A stretch of 63,009 bases of DNA from Moduliflexus sp964602655 (GTDB lineage Bacteria; Moduliflexota; Moduliflexia; Moduliflexales; Moduliflexaceae), in contig CAZRSF010000033.1 in assembly GCA_964602655.1 (NCBI GenBank), positions 1 through 63,009 of the forward strand, in the 5' to 3' direction. The position numbers and the translations under genes are program-made. The notes under the pieces were generated by a model. The model ran no database searches and had not been told where the DNA came from. It worked only from the letters and a program-made list of their open reading frames with translations. This document shows positions 42,547 through 51,761 of this stretch, in pieces; positions within the stretch are counted from its first letter, which is position 1, and every line of letters begins with the position of its first letter.

Positions 42547-43203
42547 TCAGATCGGAATTTCCAGACGAACCGTTTCCAATGTTCGCCAGAAGGTTTGCGA
42601 TGCTAACAGAAGAAAAAATGGGGTACGTTCGCAGCAGAATGCCATAAAGCGGCAAAATTCCGCATGATCGGCGGCCATTGCCCGCAGCAGATTCGGAATC
42701 GAACCAAACACGCGCGCGAATTCGTTTCGTATGCGTATTTTGCTCAGCAAGGCCGTCGTGAGCGCGATATACAACCGCCGCCGAATCGTTTCGGCGCAAC
42801 CGTCGGCGGGCGTCATGCCGTTTGCTTGCCAGAGGTCGGCGATGATGGTCCGCAGTCTGTTCAAGAACTGCTCGCCGGTCTCCTGAAAGAGCGTGTCGTC
42901 AAGCTGCCAGGCGCGCGTGATTTCGTCAATCGCGCGAGTCGTTTCGCAGGCGATGGCGCGCTCCGCATCCGCAAGCGTCGAAAGATAGGCGCGGATCGCG
43001 TTGCAAAATTCGGCGTGCGCCAACGGTTTGATAACACGCCCTTCTTGATTCGACAGCGCCGCATAAAAATGCTGTTGGGCGAGGCGTATCGGAAGATTAC
43101 AGCCTTCATCAAGCAAACGAGCGCGGAGCATCGTCAGAAAGCGTTGTTCATCCGATTCCAGAACAAACATCAGTTCATCTCGACGCATCTGCGACTGATT
43201 CAT
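42547..43203 (-). CDS. Hypothetical all-helical protein
   Basis: A 218-residue protein that I do not recognise. It appears entirely helical and soluble, with Cys/Arg/Leu-rich segments (QRFLTMLRARLLDEGCNL, AIRAYLSTLADAERAIACET, LRAMAADHAEFCRFMAFCC). ATG 43203 was chosen because a GGATGGAA site precedes it; the open frame continues upstream only into palindromic repeat C. It is followed at five bases by the GT4 glycosyltransferase and preceded by the O-antigen-ligase gene, so a role in polysaccharide assembly is possible but unproven. Confidence 0.6.
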   Translation of the reverse strand: MNQSQMRRDELMFVLESDEQRFLTMLRARLLDEGCNLPIRLAQQHFYAALSNQEGRVIKPLAHAEFCNAIRAYLSTLADAERAIACETTRAIDEITRAWQLDDTLFQETGEQFLNRLRTIIADLWQANGMTPADGCAETIRRRLYIALTTALLSKIRIRNEFARVFGSIPNLLRAMAADHAEFCRFMAFCCERTPFFLLLASQTFWRTLETVRLEIPI

Positions 43204-43238
43204 TTCGTTTCCATCCTTGTTATACGAAATTGTGTTTC

Positions 43239-43289
43239 GAAAGATCGTATTCGCGGTGTACGTCGAAACTACAGTTTCGACGTACAATC
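43239..43289. repeat. Family C palindromic repeat (copy 1)
   Basis: Core palindrome at 43258-43285: GTACGTCGAAACT, then AC, then AGTTTCGACGTAC. The flank GATCGTATTCGCGGT is on its left. A near-identical copy lies in reverse orientation at the window's end (62951-63005). It begins right at the stop of the O-antigen-ligase gene (43290). Confidence 0.85.
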
Positions 43290-46172
43290 TCACTGCGCCA
43301 ATTTCTGTTTGGCCTGCTGATGATCGGGCTGAATGCGCAAAATGCGTTCATACTGTTCGGCGCTTTCCGCCACCATCCCTTTCTGCTCGTACAACCCGGC
43401 TAAAAATGCGCGAAATGTTACATTCGTCGGCGCGTTCGCCACCACTTCCTTCATCAGCGTCACAGCTTTCAGCCATTCGCCTTGCGCCTGATACTGCTGC
43501 ACTAATGGCATGATGTTTTCAGGATGCTGCTTATGCGCCAGAATATATTGCTCCCACAGAAAATCGAGTTCGAACGTATTTTTTTGCGCCTGATATATCT
43601 GCGCAATCTGCTGATACACGGCAAAGCGGTCTTCTCCGGCCTGTATGGCCTGCCGGTAGGCTTCTAACGCCTTTTTCGCGTCTCCTTGTTGTTGATACAG
43701 TTGCCCGATGCCGCTGTAAATATCCGGCTGCGCGCGCCCGGCGGCAATGGCCTGCTGATAGACGTGTTGAGCAGATGCCATTTCCTGTTTCTGTTGATAC
43801 AGATTGGCAAGCGTATGATACAGGCCATTTTCGGTCGGGCGAAGCGTGATGAGCGTTTCGTAAATGGGGATCGCCTGGGAAATTTCGCCTAAGCGGACAT
43901 GCAGATTTCCCAATCGGTTCGAAATCGAATCCGCATCAGGATGAGCATCACGCAGGGTTTGATAACTCTGCTTCGCGTCGTCCCAGCGTTGTTCTTTCTC
44001 AAACGTTTCAGCGATCTTGAGGCCATAGTCAATGTCTTTTTCAGGATGCCGCTGAGCCATTTCTTGCAGAAGCTCTCGCTGGCAGTCAAAATCCTGCCGC
44101 TGCTCGCACGCCTTCAGCATGGCGTCATAATAGGGCTGCGCGTTTCCTGACAGCGCAATCGCATGACGATATTCGCTCTTACTTTTTTCCCAAAGCTTTT
44201 GTGTCGCGAGTAATTCTGCAAAATGTTTGCGCGCATCGGCGTCTTGCGGAACAAGCTGTTGGTACGCCTCATATTCAAGCCCTTGCTCCTGACATGCCTG
44301 CATGAATGTTTCTACACGCTTGATATCGAGTCGCGCGGCTTGCTGCAATGCGTTCATGGCCTCTTCCACGCGGTTGAGCGAGAGAGAGTACATTCCTAAG
44401 CGTTCATAATAAAATGCGATCTGCGGGGCGTACACAATGGCCTGTTGATACTCCCTCAGCGCCTCTTCTTCCATATCTAATGCGGCATACGTCCAACCTA
44501 ATTGATGGTAATACGCGGCATAATTCGCGTTCAACGCCATCGCTTTTCGGAACTCTGGAATGGCGAAGCGATACCATTTATCGGCATGAGGCGAGATTGC
44601 GGCAAGATCAAGATAGAGCTGCCCGCGCGTTTCGTAAAACAGCGCATTCCCGGCATCGAGACGGATCGCTTTTTCATACCAGGGAAGCGCGGCGAAATAA
44701 TCCGCTAAATTGTGCGCTGTTTTTCCGCGGCTATAATAGATTGAGGCGAGCGGCTGGCGAAAATGAAATAGCAGGCCGAGGCAGATCAACAACGAAACCG
44801 CCGCAAATTTCCAGGAGGCGCGGATTGATGCATCGGTTTCATGTGGCTCCGAAACCACTTCTCGGTTCTGCGGCTGCCCGTTTCGTCGCGATTTTCGGAC
44901 TCGTATTCTGCCGATAGCGAGAAACTCGGCGGCGGCAGTCGTTAAGGCGAGCACCACGCAACACAGCACAGCGTTGGCCGGAATATGCAGATTGAAATCA
45001 AAAAAGCTCTGAACGGCAATCGCGATGCAACTGCTGGCTCCGCCAAGCACAATTGAGGAAAGGAGTTGATCCTCATGCGCAAAATATGCCCGCAGCATCG
45101 TCCGGACGAAACGAAACAATCCCCATACGACCACAAAAAGAGCCGGAATCCCCATCTCAATCGCTAATTGCAAATAGTCGTTATGCGCGTACACCGCTTC
45201 TTGCTGCTGCGCTAACTCTAAAGGGCGATACCGTTCTATCATGAATTCGAATGTTCCCAATCCGCTTCCGAAGATCGGGAAGTCTTTGACAAGCTGCAAG
45301 CCGCTTCGCCAGAGAGGAAACCGAATCTCTTTTTCAATCGTCTCGGCGTCTGGGATGAATGATTGCACCAAGGTTCGGTGGGCAATCGGCGAAAACCCGA
45401 TATACACGATGCCCGCCACGATGACGATTCCGACTAACGTCAGCGCCAGTAATATTTTCCAGATGCGTTCTCCTTCTCGAATGCGCTTCAAGATAAAAAA
45501 GAGGAGAAATCCCATCATCGCAACCGCAAAGCCGAGGAATGCGCCGCGAGAAAGCGCCAGGACAAGCGCGGTGCCCATCACGCCGATCAGAATGAACAGA
45601 AACATTTTCTTTTCGATATTGATTGCGCCGACGAACAATCCGATGGCTATCGGGAGGATGAGAATGAGGAAACCAGCGAAATGATTATGGCTGAAATACG
45701 TGGCGTTGACCGTGCCGATATTGGGCGTCGGATAGCCCAACACGGTCGTCGCATCCCGAAGATATTGCACCAGCCCGAATACGGCTTCTCCGCTTCCGAC
45801 TAAGACGAGAATAAAGGCCAATCCGACAATCCGGCGCGTCGTTCGAAGCTGCTGGCGTATGAAAAAATAGAGCAACGCGTAAAATGCGAATAGATACACA
45901 TTGGCTTCCGTATCATGGCGATAGACAGATGTCGCGATGTTGACGACCCCAAGTCCTAAGATCAGCAGAATCGGCAGGTCTAACGGGGCGGGGTGGAATA
46001 TCAGCGACCCTTTGATCAGCGTTTTGATGAACCAAATCACGCCAATACCGAGAATCGCGAGTTCGATATTGGTAATGTGGGAAGGCAGAATCGATCCGAA
46101 AAAAATCGGCGGAAGGGCGATTAACGCGATGATGCCAGCTTCGATGAGGATGTTGCAAATTGTTTTGATCAT
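43290..46172 (-). CDS. O-antigen ligase/polymerase-like protein with C-terminal TPR array
   Basis: A 960-residue protein. Residues 1-440 are multipass (about 12 hydrophobic segments) and contain the O-antigen ligase motif AHNDYLQLAIEMGIPALFVV near 320 and a VGAINIEKKMFLFILIGVMG segment. A transmembrane helix near 465 is followed by about 480 residues of tetratricopeptide repeats (AIRLDAGNALFYETRGQLYL, YHQLGWTYAALDMEEEALRE, IYSGIGQLYQQQGDAKKALE) in the periplasm. This combination is common in exopolysaccharide loci, where it polymerises or attaches glycan. ATG 46172 begins at the first helix; a TTG further upstream would add 11 polar residues. The stop abuts a family C repeat. Confidence 0.86.
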   Translation of the reverse strand: MIKTICNILIEAGIIALIALPPIFFGSILPSHITNIELAILGIGVIWFIKTLIKGSLIFHPAPLDLPILLILGLGVVNIATSVYRHDTEANVYLFAFYALLYFFIRQQLRTTRRIVGLAFILVLVGSGEAVFGLVQYLRDATTVLGYPTPNIGTVNATYFSHNHFAGFLILILPIAIGLFVGAINIEKKMFLFILIGVMGTALVLALSRGAFLGFAVAMMGFLLFFILKRIREGERIWKILLALTLVGIVIVAGIVYIGFSPIAHRTLVQSFIPDAETIEKEIRFPLWRSGLQLVKDFPIFGSGLGTFEFMIERYRPLELAQQQEAVYAHNDYLQLAIEMGIPALFVVVWGLFRFVRTMLRAYFAHEDQLLSSIVLGGASSCIAIAVQSFFDFNLHIPANAVLCCVVLALTTAAAEFLAIGRIRVRKSRRNGQPQNREVVSEPHETDASIRASWKFAAVSLLICLGLLFHFRQPLASIYYSRGKTAHNLADYFAALPWYEKAIRLDAGNALFYETRGQLYLDLAAISPHADKWYRFAIPEFRKAMALNANYAAYYHQLGWTYAALDMEEEALREYQQAIVYAPQIAFYYERLGMYSLSLNRVEEAMNALQQAARLDIKRVETFMQACQEQGLEYEAYQQLVPQDADARKHFAELLATQKLWEKSKSEYRHAIALSGNAQPYYDAMLKACEQRQDFDCQRELLQEMAQRHPEKDIDYGLKIAETFEKEQRWDDAKQSYQTLRDAHPDADSISNRLGNLHVRLGEISQAIPIYETLITLRPTENGLYHTLANLYQQKQEMASAQHVYQQAIAAGRAQPDIYSGIGQLYQQQGDAKKALEAYRQAIQAGEDRFAVYQQIAQIYQAQKNTFELDFLWEQYILAHKQHPENIMPLVQQYQAQGEWLKAVTLMKEVVANAPTNVTFRAFLAGLYEQKGMVAESAEQYERILRIQPDHQQAKQKLAQ

Positions 46173-46281
46173 AATAACAAAGCCAAGTTGGTCATGTTCT
46201 TTCAAGACCTAACAAATACGAGTCTCCATCACGTACACGTTGAAAAAACAGTAGCACTATATAAACAGGAATTGTGATTTT

Positions 46282-46575
46282 TTATTCATACCATCTTGCC
46301 AGGGCGGTGTGCTCTTCGAAATGCTCGATTCGCATTCTGCATCCATCATGTCCGCAGTTGGGTTCTTTGTCAAGTCGTGGAATGCGTTTTTGAGGATTTC
46401 TTTGTGGAATAGCGACGCGGCTATGCTTGAACGGCGAGTCACTGAAGATGATTAGGAGCAATATCCCTAACGCCGGCAGCATCAACTGCCGATGCCAGAC
46501 GTGTAAAAATTCCGGAAAAAGCAGGAGACGCGCCAGCGTGAAACTGTGCGGAATCAGGTGACGAGCGCTGATCAC
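46282..46575 (-). CDS. Small ORF coupled to the histidine kinase
   Basis: A 97-residue open frame whose GTG start overlaps the kinase stop by four bases (GTGA), the layout of translational coupling. It has one hydrophobic segment (LMLPALGILLLIIFS, about 32-46), then a basic stretch with two cysteines and histidines (CGHDGCRMRIEHFEEH). I recognise no family. It could be a small membrane partner of the kinase or a chance frame. Confidence 0.4.
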   Translation of the reverse strand: MISARHLIPHSFTLARLLLFPEFLHVWHRQLMLPALGILLLIIFSDSPFKHSRVAIPQRNPQKRIPRLDKEPNCGHDGCRMRIEHFEEHTALARWYE

Positions 46576-48062
46576 GTCTCTGTTTGCTCGTCGCGTTGCA
46601 GGCGTGGCAATTCCAATCGAAAGGTCGTGCCTTTGCCGACCATGCTTTCCACCTCAATTTTACCATGATGCGCGGCGACAATCTGTGTGACAATCGCTAA
46701 ACCGAGGCCAGTTCCACCGGTTTCGTGCGAACGGGATTGATCCACGCGATAAAAGCGGTCGAAAATATGTGGCAGCGCGTCGGCGGGAATGCCGATGCCG
46801 GTATCGGCAACCGTGAAGATCGCTGATTGCGCGGTTTTTTCGACTGTAAGTTCGATCTTTCCGCCTTCTGGCGTATAGGTAATGGCATTGATCATGAGAT
46901 TGCTGATGACTCGCTTCAGCAGCCCGGCATCGCCGGAAATCGTCACCGGTTCAATCTCTCGCAGGTTGACCGCAATCTGCTTCTGCTCCGCCAGCACGAG
47001 CAGGGATTCATAGGTTTCAAGCGTCAATTCATCTAGCGCAACATCTTCTGACGCAATCGGAACGCGCTGGGCGTCTATGCGGGCTAATAACAGCAAATCT
47101 TCCACCATCTTCCCCAGATCATTCGCTGATTCAAGCAGATTCGCCAGCATCTCGCGATATTCTTCCGGGGAACGCTCCTTGCGCAGCGCGACTTCGATTT
47201 CCCCTTTCAGCACGGTCAGCGGCGTTTTCAGTTCATGCGCCACGTCGCTGGAAAATTGTTGAATCTGCTGAAATGAGGTTTCGAGCCGGGAGATCATTTC
47301 GTTGAAGGTTTCGGCTAATTCGCCGATTTCATCGCGGCTTCGCACCGTCGTAATTCGCTGCGAGAGGTTTTCGGCGGAAATCTGGCGGGCGAGCGTGGAA
47401 AGTTCATGAATCGGGGCGAAGGCGCGTTTCATGAAGATCGCGCCGACGACCGAAACCAGCGCGAACATAAACGGAAACACGAAGACGAAGATGTGTGCGC
47501 GTTCTGTGATGGGGGAATGCAGTGACGCGCTGTAATCGGGTTCGCCGATGACCACGCCCAATTGCAGTGTCGCAGGCATCGAATCGAAAAGGCGCAGCGG
47601 CATGGTCAAGAGTCGGAGTTTGAGGAAGAACGACAATCCTTCGAACGTTTCGACGGTTTCAAAATGCGGCTGCGCGTCTTGTCGGACGACATTGCGCATC
47701 TCCTCTGCGATTGACAGCGGCGTTTGCTGTAATACATACGACGCGGCCAATGTCGTCGGCCTGGTGTTTGAGGCGTCGGAAGCGCCTAATAATTGGGCAT
47801 AGACAACATCAGCGGGAAACAACTGGCGCAACGTGCGATCAAAACAATCCTGAAATGCTGACGATAGTTGATCGGTCGCCATTGAGGCGCAGGCAGGCAG
47901 AGTGTTTTCCACCTGGCGCGCGCCTTCTAACAACGCGCGATCTATCGCGCTCACCGCAAACAGATGAAATAGCCCGTCGCTGGCAGCGAACGATAGCAGA
48001 ATGAGCGCCATAAACGAGCCGATATACCATAGCGTAAATCTCGACCGGATGGATTTGAGCAT
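46572..48062 (-). CDS. HAMP-containing sensor histidine kinase (CusS-like)
   Basis: A 496-residue two-component sensor. Transmembrane helix 1 (about 10-30), a periplasmic domain of about 150 residues, helix 2 near 188-210, then HAMP (FAPIHELSTLARQISAENLS). The H-box is DVAHELKTPLTVLKGE with the phosphorylatable His in HELKTP. The ATP-binding domain has NLMINAITYTPEG (N-box), DTGIGIPADALPHIF (G1) and GGTGLGLAIV (G2). The layout resembles heavy-metal sensor kinases such as CusS. A cognate response regulator is not adjacent in the window. ATG 48062 starts at the first helix. Confidence 0.9.
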   Translation of the reverse strand: MLKSIRSRFTLWYIGSFMALILLSFAASDGLFHLFAVSAIDRALLEGARQVENTLPACASMATDQLSSAFQDCFDRTLRQLFPADVVYAQLLGASDASNTRPTTLAASYVLQQTPLSIAEEMRNVVRQDAQPHFETVETFEGLSFFLKLRLLTMPLRLFDSMPATLQLGVVIGEPDYSASLHSPITERAHIFVFVFPFMFALVSVVGAIFMKRAFAPIHELSTLARQISAENLSQRITTVRSRDEIGELAETFNEMISRLETSFQQIQQFSSDVAHELKTPLTVLKGEIEVALRKERSPEEYREMLANLLESANDLGKMVEDLLLLARIDAQRVPIASEDVALDELTLETYESLLVLAEQKQIAVNLREIEPVTISGDAGLLKRVISNLMINAITYTPEGGKIELTVEKTAQSAIFTVADTGIGIPADALPHIFDRFYRVDQSRSHETGGTGLGLAIVTQIVAAHHGKIEVESMVGKGTTFRLELPRLQRDEQTET

Positions 48063-48179
48063 TGAGTTCGTTCGTCTCCCCTGCCGCGCCGTCTTCAAGC
48101 CTTGCCTGACAGGGGACGCGATGTTAAAAAAGGAACAACTGTCACACAGATCACATGATATTCGCGAATGCGAGATGCC

Positions 48180-48884
48180 TTAAATCTCGCCGATATTATT
48201 TTCATCTTTTGCGCGTAACAAGACGATTCCGAAGACGAATAACATGAGCGTCCATAGTAAGATGCCGATATCGCTGATGGACGCCAGCGTTTTCAAGCCG
48301 ACATATTCGAGCGGACGCCACGCAATAACGATTCCGCAGAGAATTTGCGCGACAGCAAGCCAACGCCCGCAGATCGGGCTTTTGAGCATCGCGAATCCAA
48401 GCATGACTAACCAGATGGCATGAGTTATCGGCGCAAGAGTTTCCCCAAAACTGTTGCCGGCATACACATTGAACGCCTGAAAGACGATTTCGATGGTTTC
48501 TTTCGCGCTCTCGGCGGCTGTTGGAGCGACATACGCGGCAGACAGCGCGCTCGCCAACAGAATCCATCGCATGATGCCGATCACATACGACATGCCCGCG
48601 ATCACTCCGAATGTCGTGCCAATATACAAGAATGGCGTCTGTTTGCGAAAAAATACCTTGTGCAATAATAAAGCTGATGGGATCATCAACAGCGCTCCGA
48701 CAAGAAATATGCTCCACGAAAGTTTGAGGATCGCGCCTCCATTGTGATACATAACCAATACTTCTGAAAACGAGCGGCCTTCCCAATCAAAATTCGTCAT
48801 GATGCTGAGTTGCCCGCCCATGGCGGCCAAACATGCGACAATAAGAACGATTCCCGCAATACGATACATTTGTGTATTTTTCAT
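48180..48884 (-). CDS. Multipass membrane protein (DUF4386-like)
   Basis: A 234-residue inner-membrane protein with about six to seven hydrophobic helices (IAGIVLIVACLAAMGGQL, SIFLVGALLMIPSALLLHK, IGTTFGVIAGMSYVIGIMRW, ITHAIWLVMLGFAMLK, DIGILLWTLMLFVFGIVLL). The order of helices and small loops suggests DUF4386 or a related family of unknown function; I assign it with low certainty. It starts at ATG 48884 with a GGGA site. Family D hairpin lies upstream. Confidence 0.6.
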   Translation of the reverse strand: MKNTQMYRIAGIVLIVACLAAMGGQLSIMTNFDWEGRSFSEVLVMYHNGGAILKLSWSIFLVGALLMIPSALLLHKVFFRKQTPFLYIGTTFGVIAGMSYVIGIMRWILLASALSAAYVAPTAAESAKETIEIVFQAFNVYAGNSFGETLAPITHAIWLVMLGFAMLKSPICGRWLAVAQILCGIVIAWRPLEYVGLKTLASISDIGILLWTLMLFVFGIVLLRAKDENNIGEI

Positions 48885-48993
48885 GGTTTTTTCCCTTTTT
48901 TCTGTTCTCTCTCTGGTGTCAATAAAAAGTTCGACATGCCTGATAAGATGTGTCGTTTCAGGTTATATGTTGGATTTTGATTATAAAAAATAC

Positions 48994-49024
48994 GCTGTCA
49001 GGCTCAATATCAGAGCCTGACAGC
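48994..49024. repeat. Family D palindrome between two minus-strand genes
   Basis: GCTGTCAGGCTC and GAGCCTGACAGC arms around a short loop, 19 bases after the DUF2141 stop. It probably terminates the DUF2141 transcript: on the minus strand GTATTTTTTATAA follows. Arms match those at 33249-33279. Confidence 0.6.
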
Positions 49025-49042
49025 ATGAAACATCGCGTTCGA

Positions 49043-49510
49043 TTATTTTAATGTCATCGCAATATCAGTCGTATCCTGTTTGATGTCAAATTTAATCTCG
49101 TCGAATTTCGGCGGGCCAAACCCGCCTTTTTCAGCGAGATACGTCCCGTGCGGTTCTTTCGGCCCGAACATCCCTTCATCCAATTTGCCGTTATTGTTCA
49201 CATCCTGATAACAAAAAATGGCGTATGCCCCGGCAGGCACATCTTTAAACGTGAAGGCGGCGCTTTTCTGCGCGGCGTGTTCTTTGTCGATTTCAATCGT
49301 CTGTGTTAATTGCGGCATGTTCGGTTGCTGTTGGTCGCGGTCTTCTTGTTCATGACGTTGGTATTCCGCTTCTGTCATGAGTGTAATGACGAGTTTTCCG
49401 GTTTTCGGAAAAGCAATCACGCCGCTGACAGTAAAGCGTTCTTGAGCGGATAATAGCGACGCCGTTGATAATACGCATATCATTCCTAACAACATGATCG
49501 TCTTTTTCAT
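49043..49510 (-). CDS. DUF2141 family exported protein
   Basis: A 155-residue exported protein: signal peptide residues 1-22 (IMLLGMICVLSTASLLSA) and a beta-rich domain. The signature VPAGAYAIFCYQDVNNNGKL followed by DEGMFGPKEPHGTY is characteristic of DUF2141 (a transthyretin-like/SdrD-B-like fold with an acidic D.N.NG.LD loop that may bind calcium). Function unknown. AAGGAG precedes ATG 49510. It is divergent from the leuD-type gene; the 249 bases between must hold both promoters. Confidence 0.85.
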   Translation of the reverse strand: MKKTIMLLGMICVLSTASLLSAQERFTVSGVIAFPKTGKLVITLMTEAEYQRHEQEDRDQQQPNMPQLTQTIEIDKEHAAQKSAAFTFKDVPAGAYAIFCYQDVNNNGKLDEGMFGPKEPHGTYLAEKGGFGPPKFDEIKFDIKQDTTDIAMTLK

Positions 49511-49759
49511 AGATTGTTTTCTCCTTTTTGCCGATAGCCAGGCTCTCGGTTTTTTTGTGTGTTATCAATGGACTCATTCGCCTCTGTATCGAGGTTGCGT
49601 CTAAAATAGCGCGTCAGGCTTAATCGAAGATTAATCCACGATTAAAATCCGTTAATCTTGTGTTTATTATTGACAAACTCGCTTGCTACGCCAATATGCG
49701 CTCGAACAATTGCAGACATCACGTTTTCACTAATCGAAATTGCATGATGAGGTGACATA

Positions 49760-50272
49760 ATGATTACAGGACGAGTCACGTCAGTGTTCGGGACGGACAT
49801 CAATACCGATGATATTATTCCCGCCCTGTTTTTGCAGCAAAGCACTGATCGGGCGCATTTCAAAAAATTCGCCTTTGACAAATATGATCCCGATTTTCGG
49901 GAACGCTGCCGCCAGACGCCGCAGAATATTGTGATCGCAGGCAAAAATTTCGGCTGCGGGTCAAGCCGGGAACAGGCGGTGTACGCCATTAAAGACAATC
50001 ATGTGGTCTGCGTGATTGCGCAGTCCTATCCTGATATTTTTTATCGCAATTCCCTCAGCAACGGGCTGGTGTTGATTGCCGTGCCAGACTCGACCGGGCT
50101 TGAAATAGGGGATGAATTGCAGGTTGATTTAGACGCCGGGACGATTCGGAATCAGACGAAAGGAACAACCCTCCGCTTCGACATGAGCGCCGACGATAAA
50201 GAAACATTTAAACAGGGCGGCACGATTGGCCGCGTCCGGGCGCATTTAGAAGAAATGTTACGCGCTGCTTAA
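49760..50272 (+). CDS. LeuD-type 3-isopropylmalate/homoaconitate dehydratase small subunit
   Basis: A 170-residue swivelling subunit of an aconitase-superfamily hydro-lyase. It starts TGRVTSVFGTDINTDDIIPA and carries the YLRG-like specificity loop region (FLQQSTDRAHFKKFAFDKYD) and NFGCGSSREQAVYAIKD, the substrate-binding GCGSSREHA motif. Length matches archaeal-type LeuD (about 165). A GAGGTGA site precedes ATG 49760. The large subunit follows 85 bases downstream. Whether it acts in leucine synthesis or on homoaconitate/methylmalate cannot be decided. Confidence 0.87.
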   Translation: MITGRVTSVFGTDINTDDIIPALFLQQSTDRAHFKKFAFDKYDPDFRERCRQTPQNIVIAGKNFGCGSSREQAVYAIKDNHVVCVIAQSYPDIFYRNSLSNGLVLIAVPDSTGLEIGDELQVDLDAGTIRNQTKGTTLRFDMSADDKETFKQGGTIGRVRAHLEEMLRAA

Positions 50273-50274
50273 AG

Positions 50275-50346
50275 AATAGAACACTGATTCGGCTGAGCGA
50301 TACTGATAAAAAAATCAGTGAAAATCAGTCCAATCAATGTTCTATT
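50275..50346. repeat. Inverted repeat between leuD- and leuC-type genes
   Basis: Arms AATAGAACACTGATT (50275-50289) and AATCAATGTTCTATT (50332-50346), with an inner ATACTGATaaaaaaATCAG hairpin. It starts after the leuD-type stop and ends 11 bases before the chosen leuC-type ATG. The form is that of a dispersed repeat. Confidence 0.7.
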
Positions 50347-50357
50347 ACACAACATCT

Positions 50358-51701
50358 ATGGGACAAACACTGGTAGAAAAAATTGTGTCGCGGCAGGTCG
50401 GACGCCCGGTCTTCGCAGGCGAAAAAATCGAACGGCTGCCGATTACCAAATTATTTTTTAATGATGTCATCGGGCCGCCCGCCATCAACGGCTTTGTCGA
50501 GAATTTCACTGATCTGTTGGAAAAATACGGCAAGCCGTCGCAAGTCTTCGATCCGAAACGGCTCTTTTTCCTTCCCGATCATTCCGTGCCGGCGTATTCC
50601 GTGCCGGTGGCGGAAGGGATTGATGTGATGGAAGACTTCTCAAGAAAGTGCGGCTGCAAAGCGTATAAAGAAGGGGACGGCATTGAGCATGTCGTGCTGA
50701 TGGAAGACGGCCAGATCGTCCCCTGGGATATTGTGCTTGGCACGGATTCCCACACCGACACCAACGGCGCAATGGCGGCGTTAGCGTTCGGCGTCGGCAC
50801 GACCGATGGTTTCTACGCAATGGCGACCGGCCACATCTACGATTTTGTCGTGCCGGAAACCTTCAAGTTCGAGTTAGTCGGAGACCTGCCCAAAGGAGTC
50901 TATTCCAAAGACATCATTCTGCATATTATCGGCAAAATCGGCGCGGACGGATGCGCCCGACGCGTCGCGGAATTCACCGGCGACGGGCTGCGGCGGTTAA
51001 GCATGGACGCCCGCACCACGATCTGCAACATGGCGGTGGAAATGAGCGCCCGCACTGGCATCATGGGGTATGACGAGACGCTGGCGGCCTATCTGCAAGG
51101 CCGCTCGCAGTGGCCGGTCGAGCCGATTGACAGCGACGCCGACGCGAAATACGCCGATGTCATGACGATTGATTTATCTACCTTAGAGCCATGCGTGGCG
51201 TTTCCGCATAAACCGGCGAATGTGACGACGGTTTCAAACGTCCAGAAGATGATCGCGGAGAGCCAGAAGAACCCGACGCCCGATTTCTGCGCGGTGGAGA
51301 GCGACGTGATTACCGATGCCTTTCTCGGCGCATGCACGAATGGGCGGTATGAAGATTTAGTCGCGGGCGCGGAAGTGCTGAATGGCCGCAAGGTGCATCC
51401 GAACGTGAATCTGATTGTGATTCCCGCCAGCCGCAAGGTGTATGAGCGAGCAATGGATGAGGGAATTTTGCAAGTCTTCATCAAAGCGGGCGCGAATGTC
51501 GAGTCATCGAACTGCGGCCCCTGCTTCGGGAGTCACATGGGCGTATTATCGAAAAATGCGCGCATGATCAGTTCCAGCAACCGCAATTACAAAGGCCGGA
51601 TGGGGTCTGCGGATTCTAAAATTTTTCTTGCCAGTCCCGCGACCGTCGTCGCCAGCGCAATTGAAGGCAAAATCGCCGATCCACGGAAATATCTCGCATA
51701 A
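50358..51701 (+). CDS. LeuC-type 3-isopropylmalate/homoaconitate dehydratase large subunit
   Basis: A 447-residue iron-sulfur hydro-lyase of the aconitase superfamily. The 4Fe-4S ligands are in FLGACTNGRYEDL (Cys) and SSNCGPCFGSHMG (CxxC). Substrate-binding LGTDSHTDTNGAMAALAFGV and DHSVPAYSV are intact. It is slightly short of LeuC (about 465). ATG 50358 starts MGQTLVEKI, the family start; earlier ATG 50337 lies within a palindromic repeat. Gene order is small then large subunit, the reverse of classic leuCD. No other leucine-pathway genes are near. Confidence 0.87.
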   Translation: MGQTLVEKIVSRQVGRPVFAGEKIERLPITKLFFNDVIGPPAINGFVENFTDLLEKYGKPSQVFDPKRLFFLPDHSVPAYSVPVAEGIDVMEDFSRKCGCKAYKEGDGIEHVVLMEDGQIVPWDIVLGTDSHTDTNGAMAALAFGVGTTDGFYAMATGHIYDFVVPETFKFELVGDLPKGVYSKDIILHIIGKIGADGCARRVAEFTGDGLRRLSMDARTTICNMAVEMSARTGIMGYDETLAAYLQGRSQWPVEPIDSDADAKYADVMTIDLSTLEPCVAFPHKPANVTTVSNVQKMIAESQKNPTPDFCAVESDVITDAFLGACTNGRYEDLVAGAEVLNGRKVHPNVNLIVIPASRKVYERAMDEGILQVFIKAGANVESSNCGPCFGSHMGVLSKNARMISSSNRNYKGRMGSADSKIFLASPATVVASAIEGKIADPRKYLA

Positions 51702-51708
51702 TATGACA

Positions 51709-51739
51709 GCCCTGGCAGGATTTAAAACCCTGCCAGGGC
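51709..51739. repeat. Family B palindromic repeat (copy 1)
   Basis: GCCCTGGCAGG and CCTGCCAGGGC arms around ATTTAAAAC. It lies eight bases after the leuC-type stop. A variant copy is at 56551-56583. The central TTTAAAA resembles family A. Confidence 0.75.
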
Positions 51740-51761
51740 GTATTCAAAAAAGGAAGAGCTT

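Noticed and set aside
49760..51701. Classic leuCD operon for leucine synthesis
   Set aside because: The families match but the order is reversed and no leuA/leuB is near; the substrate is left open.
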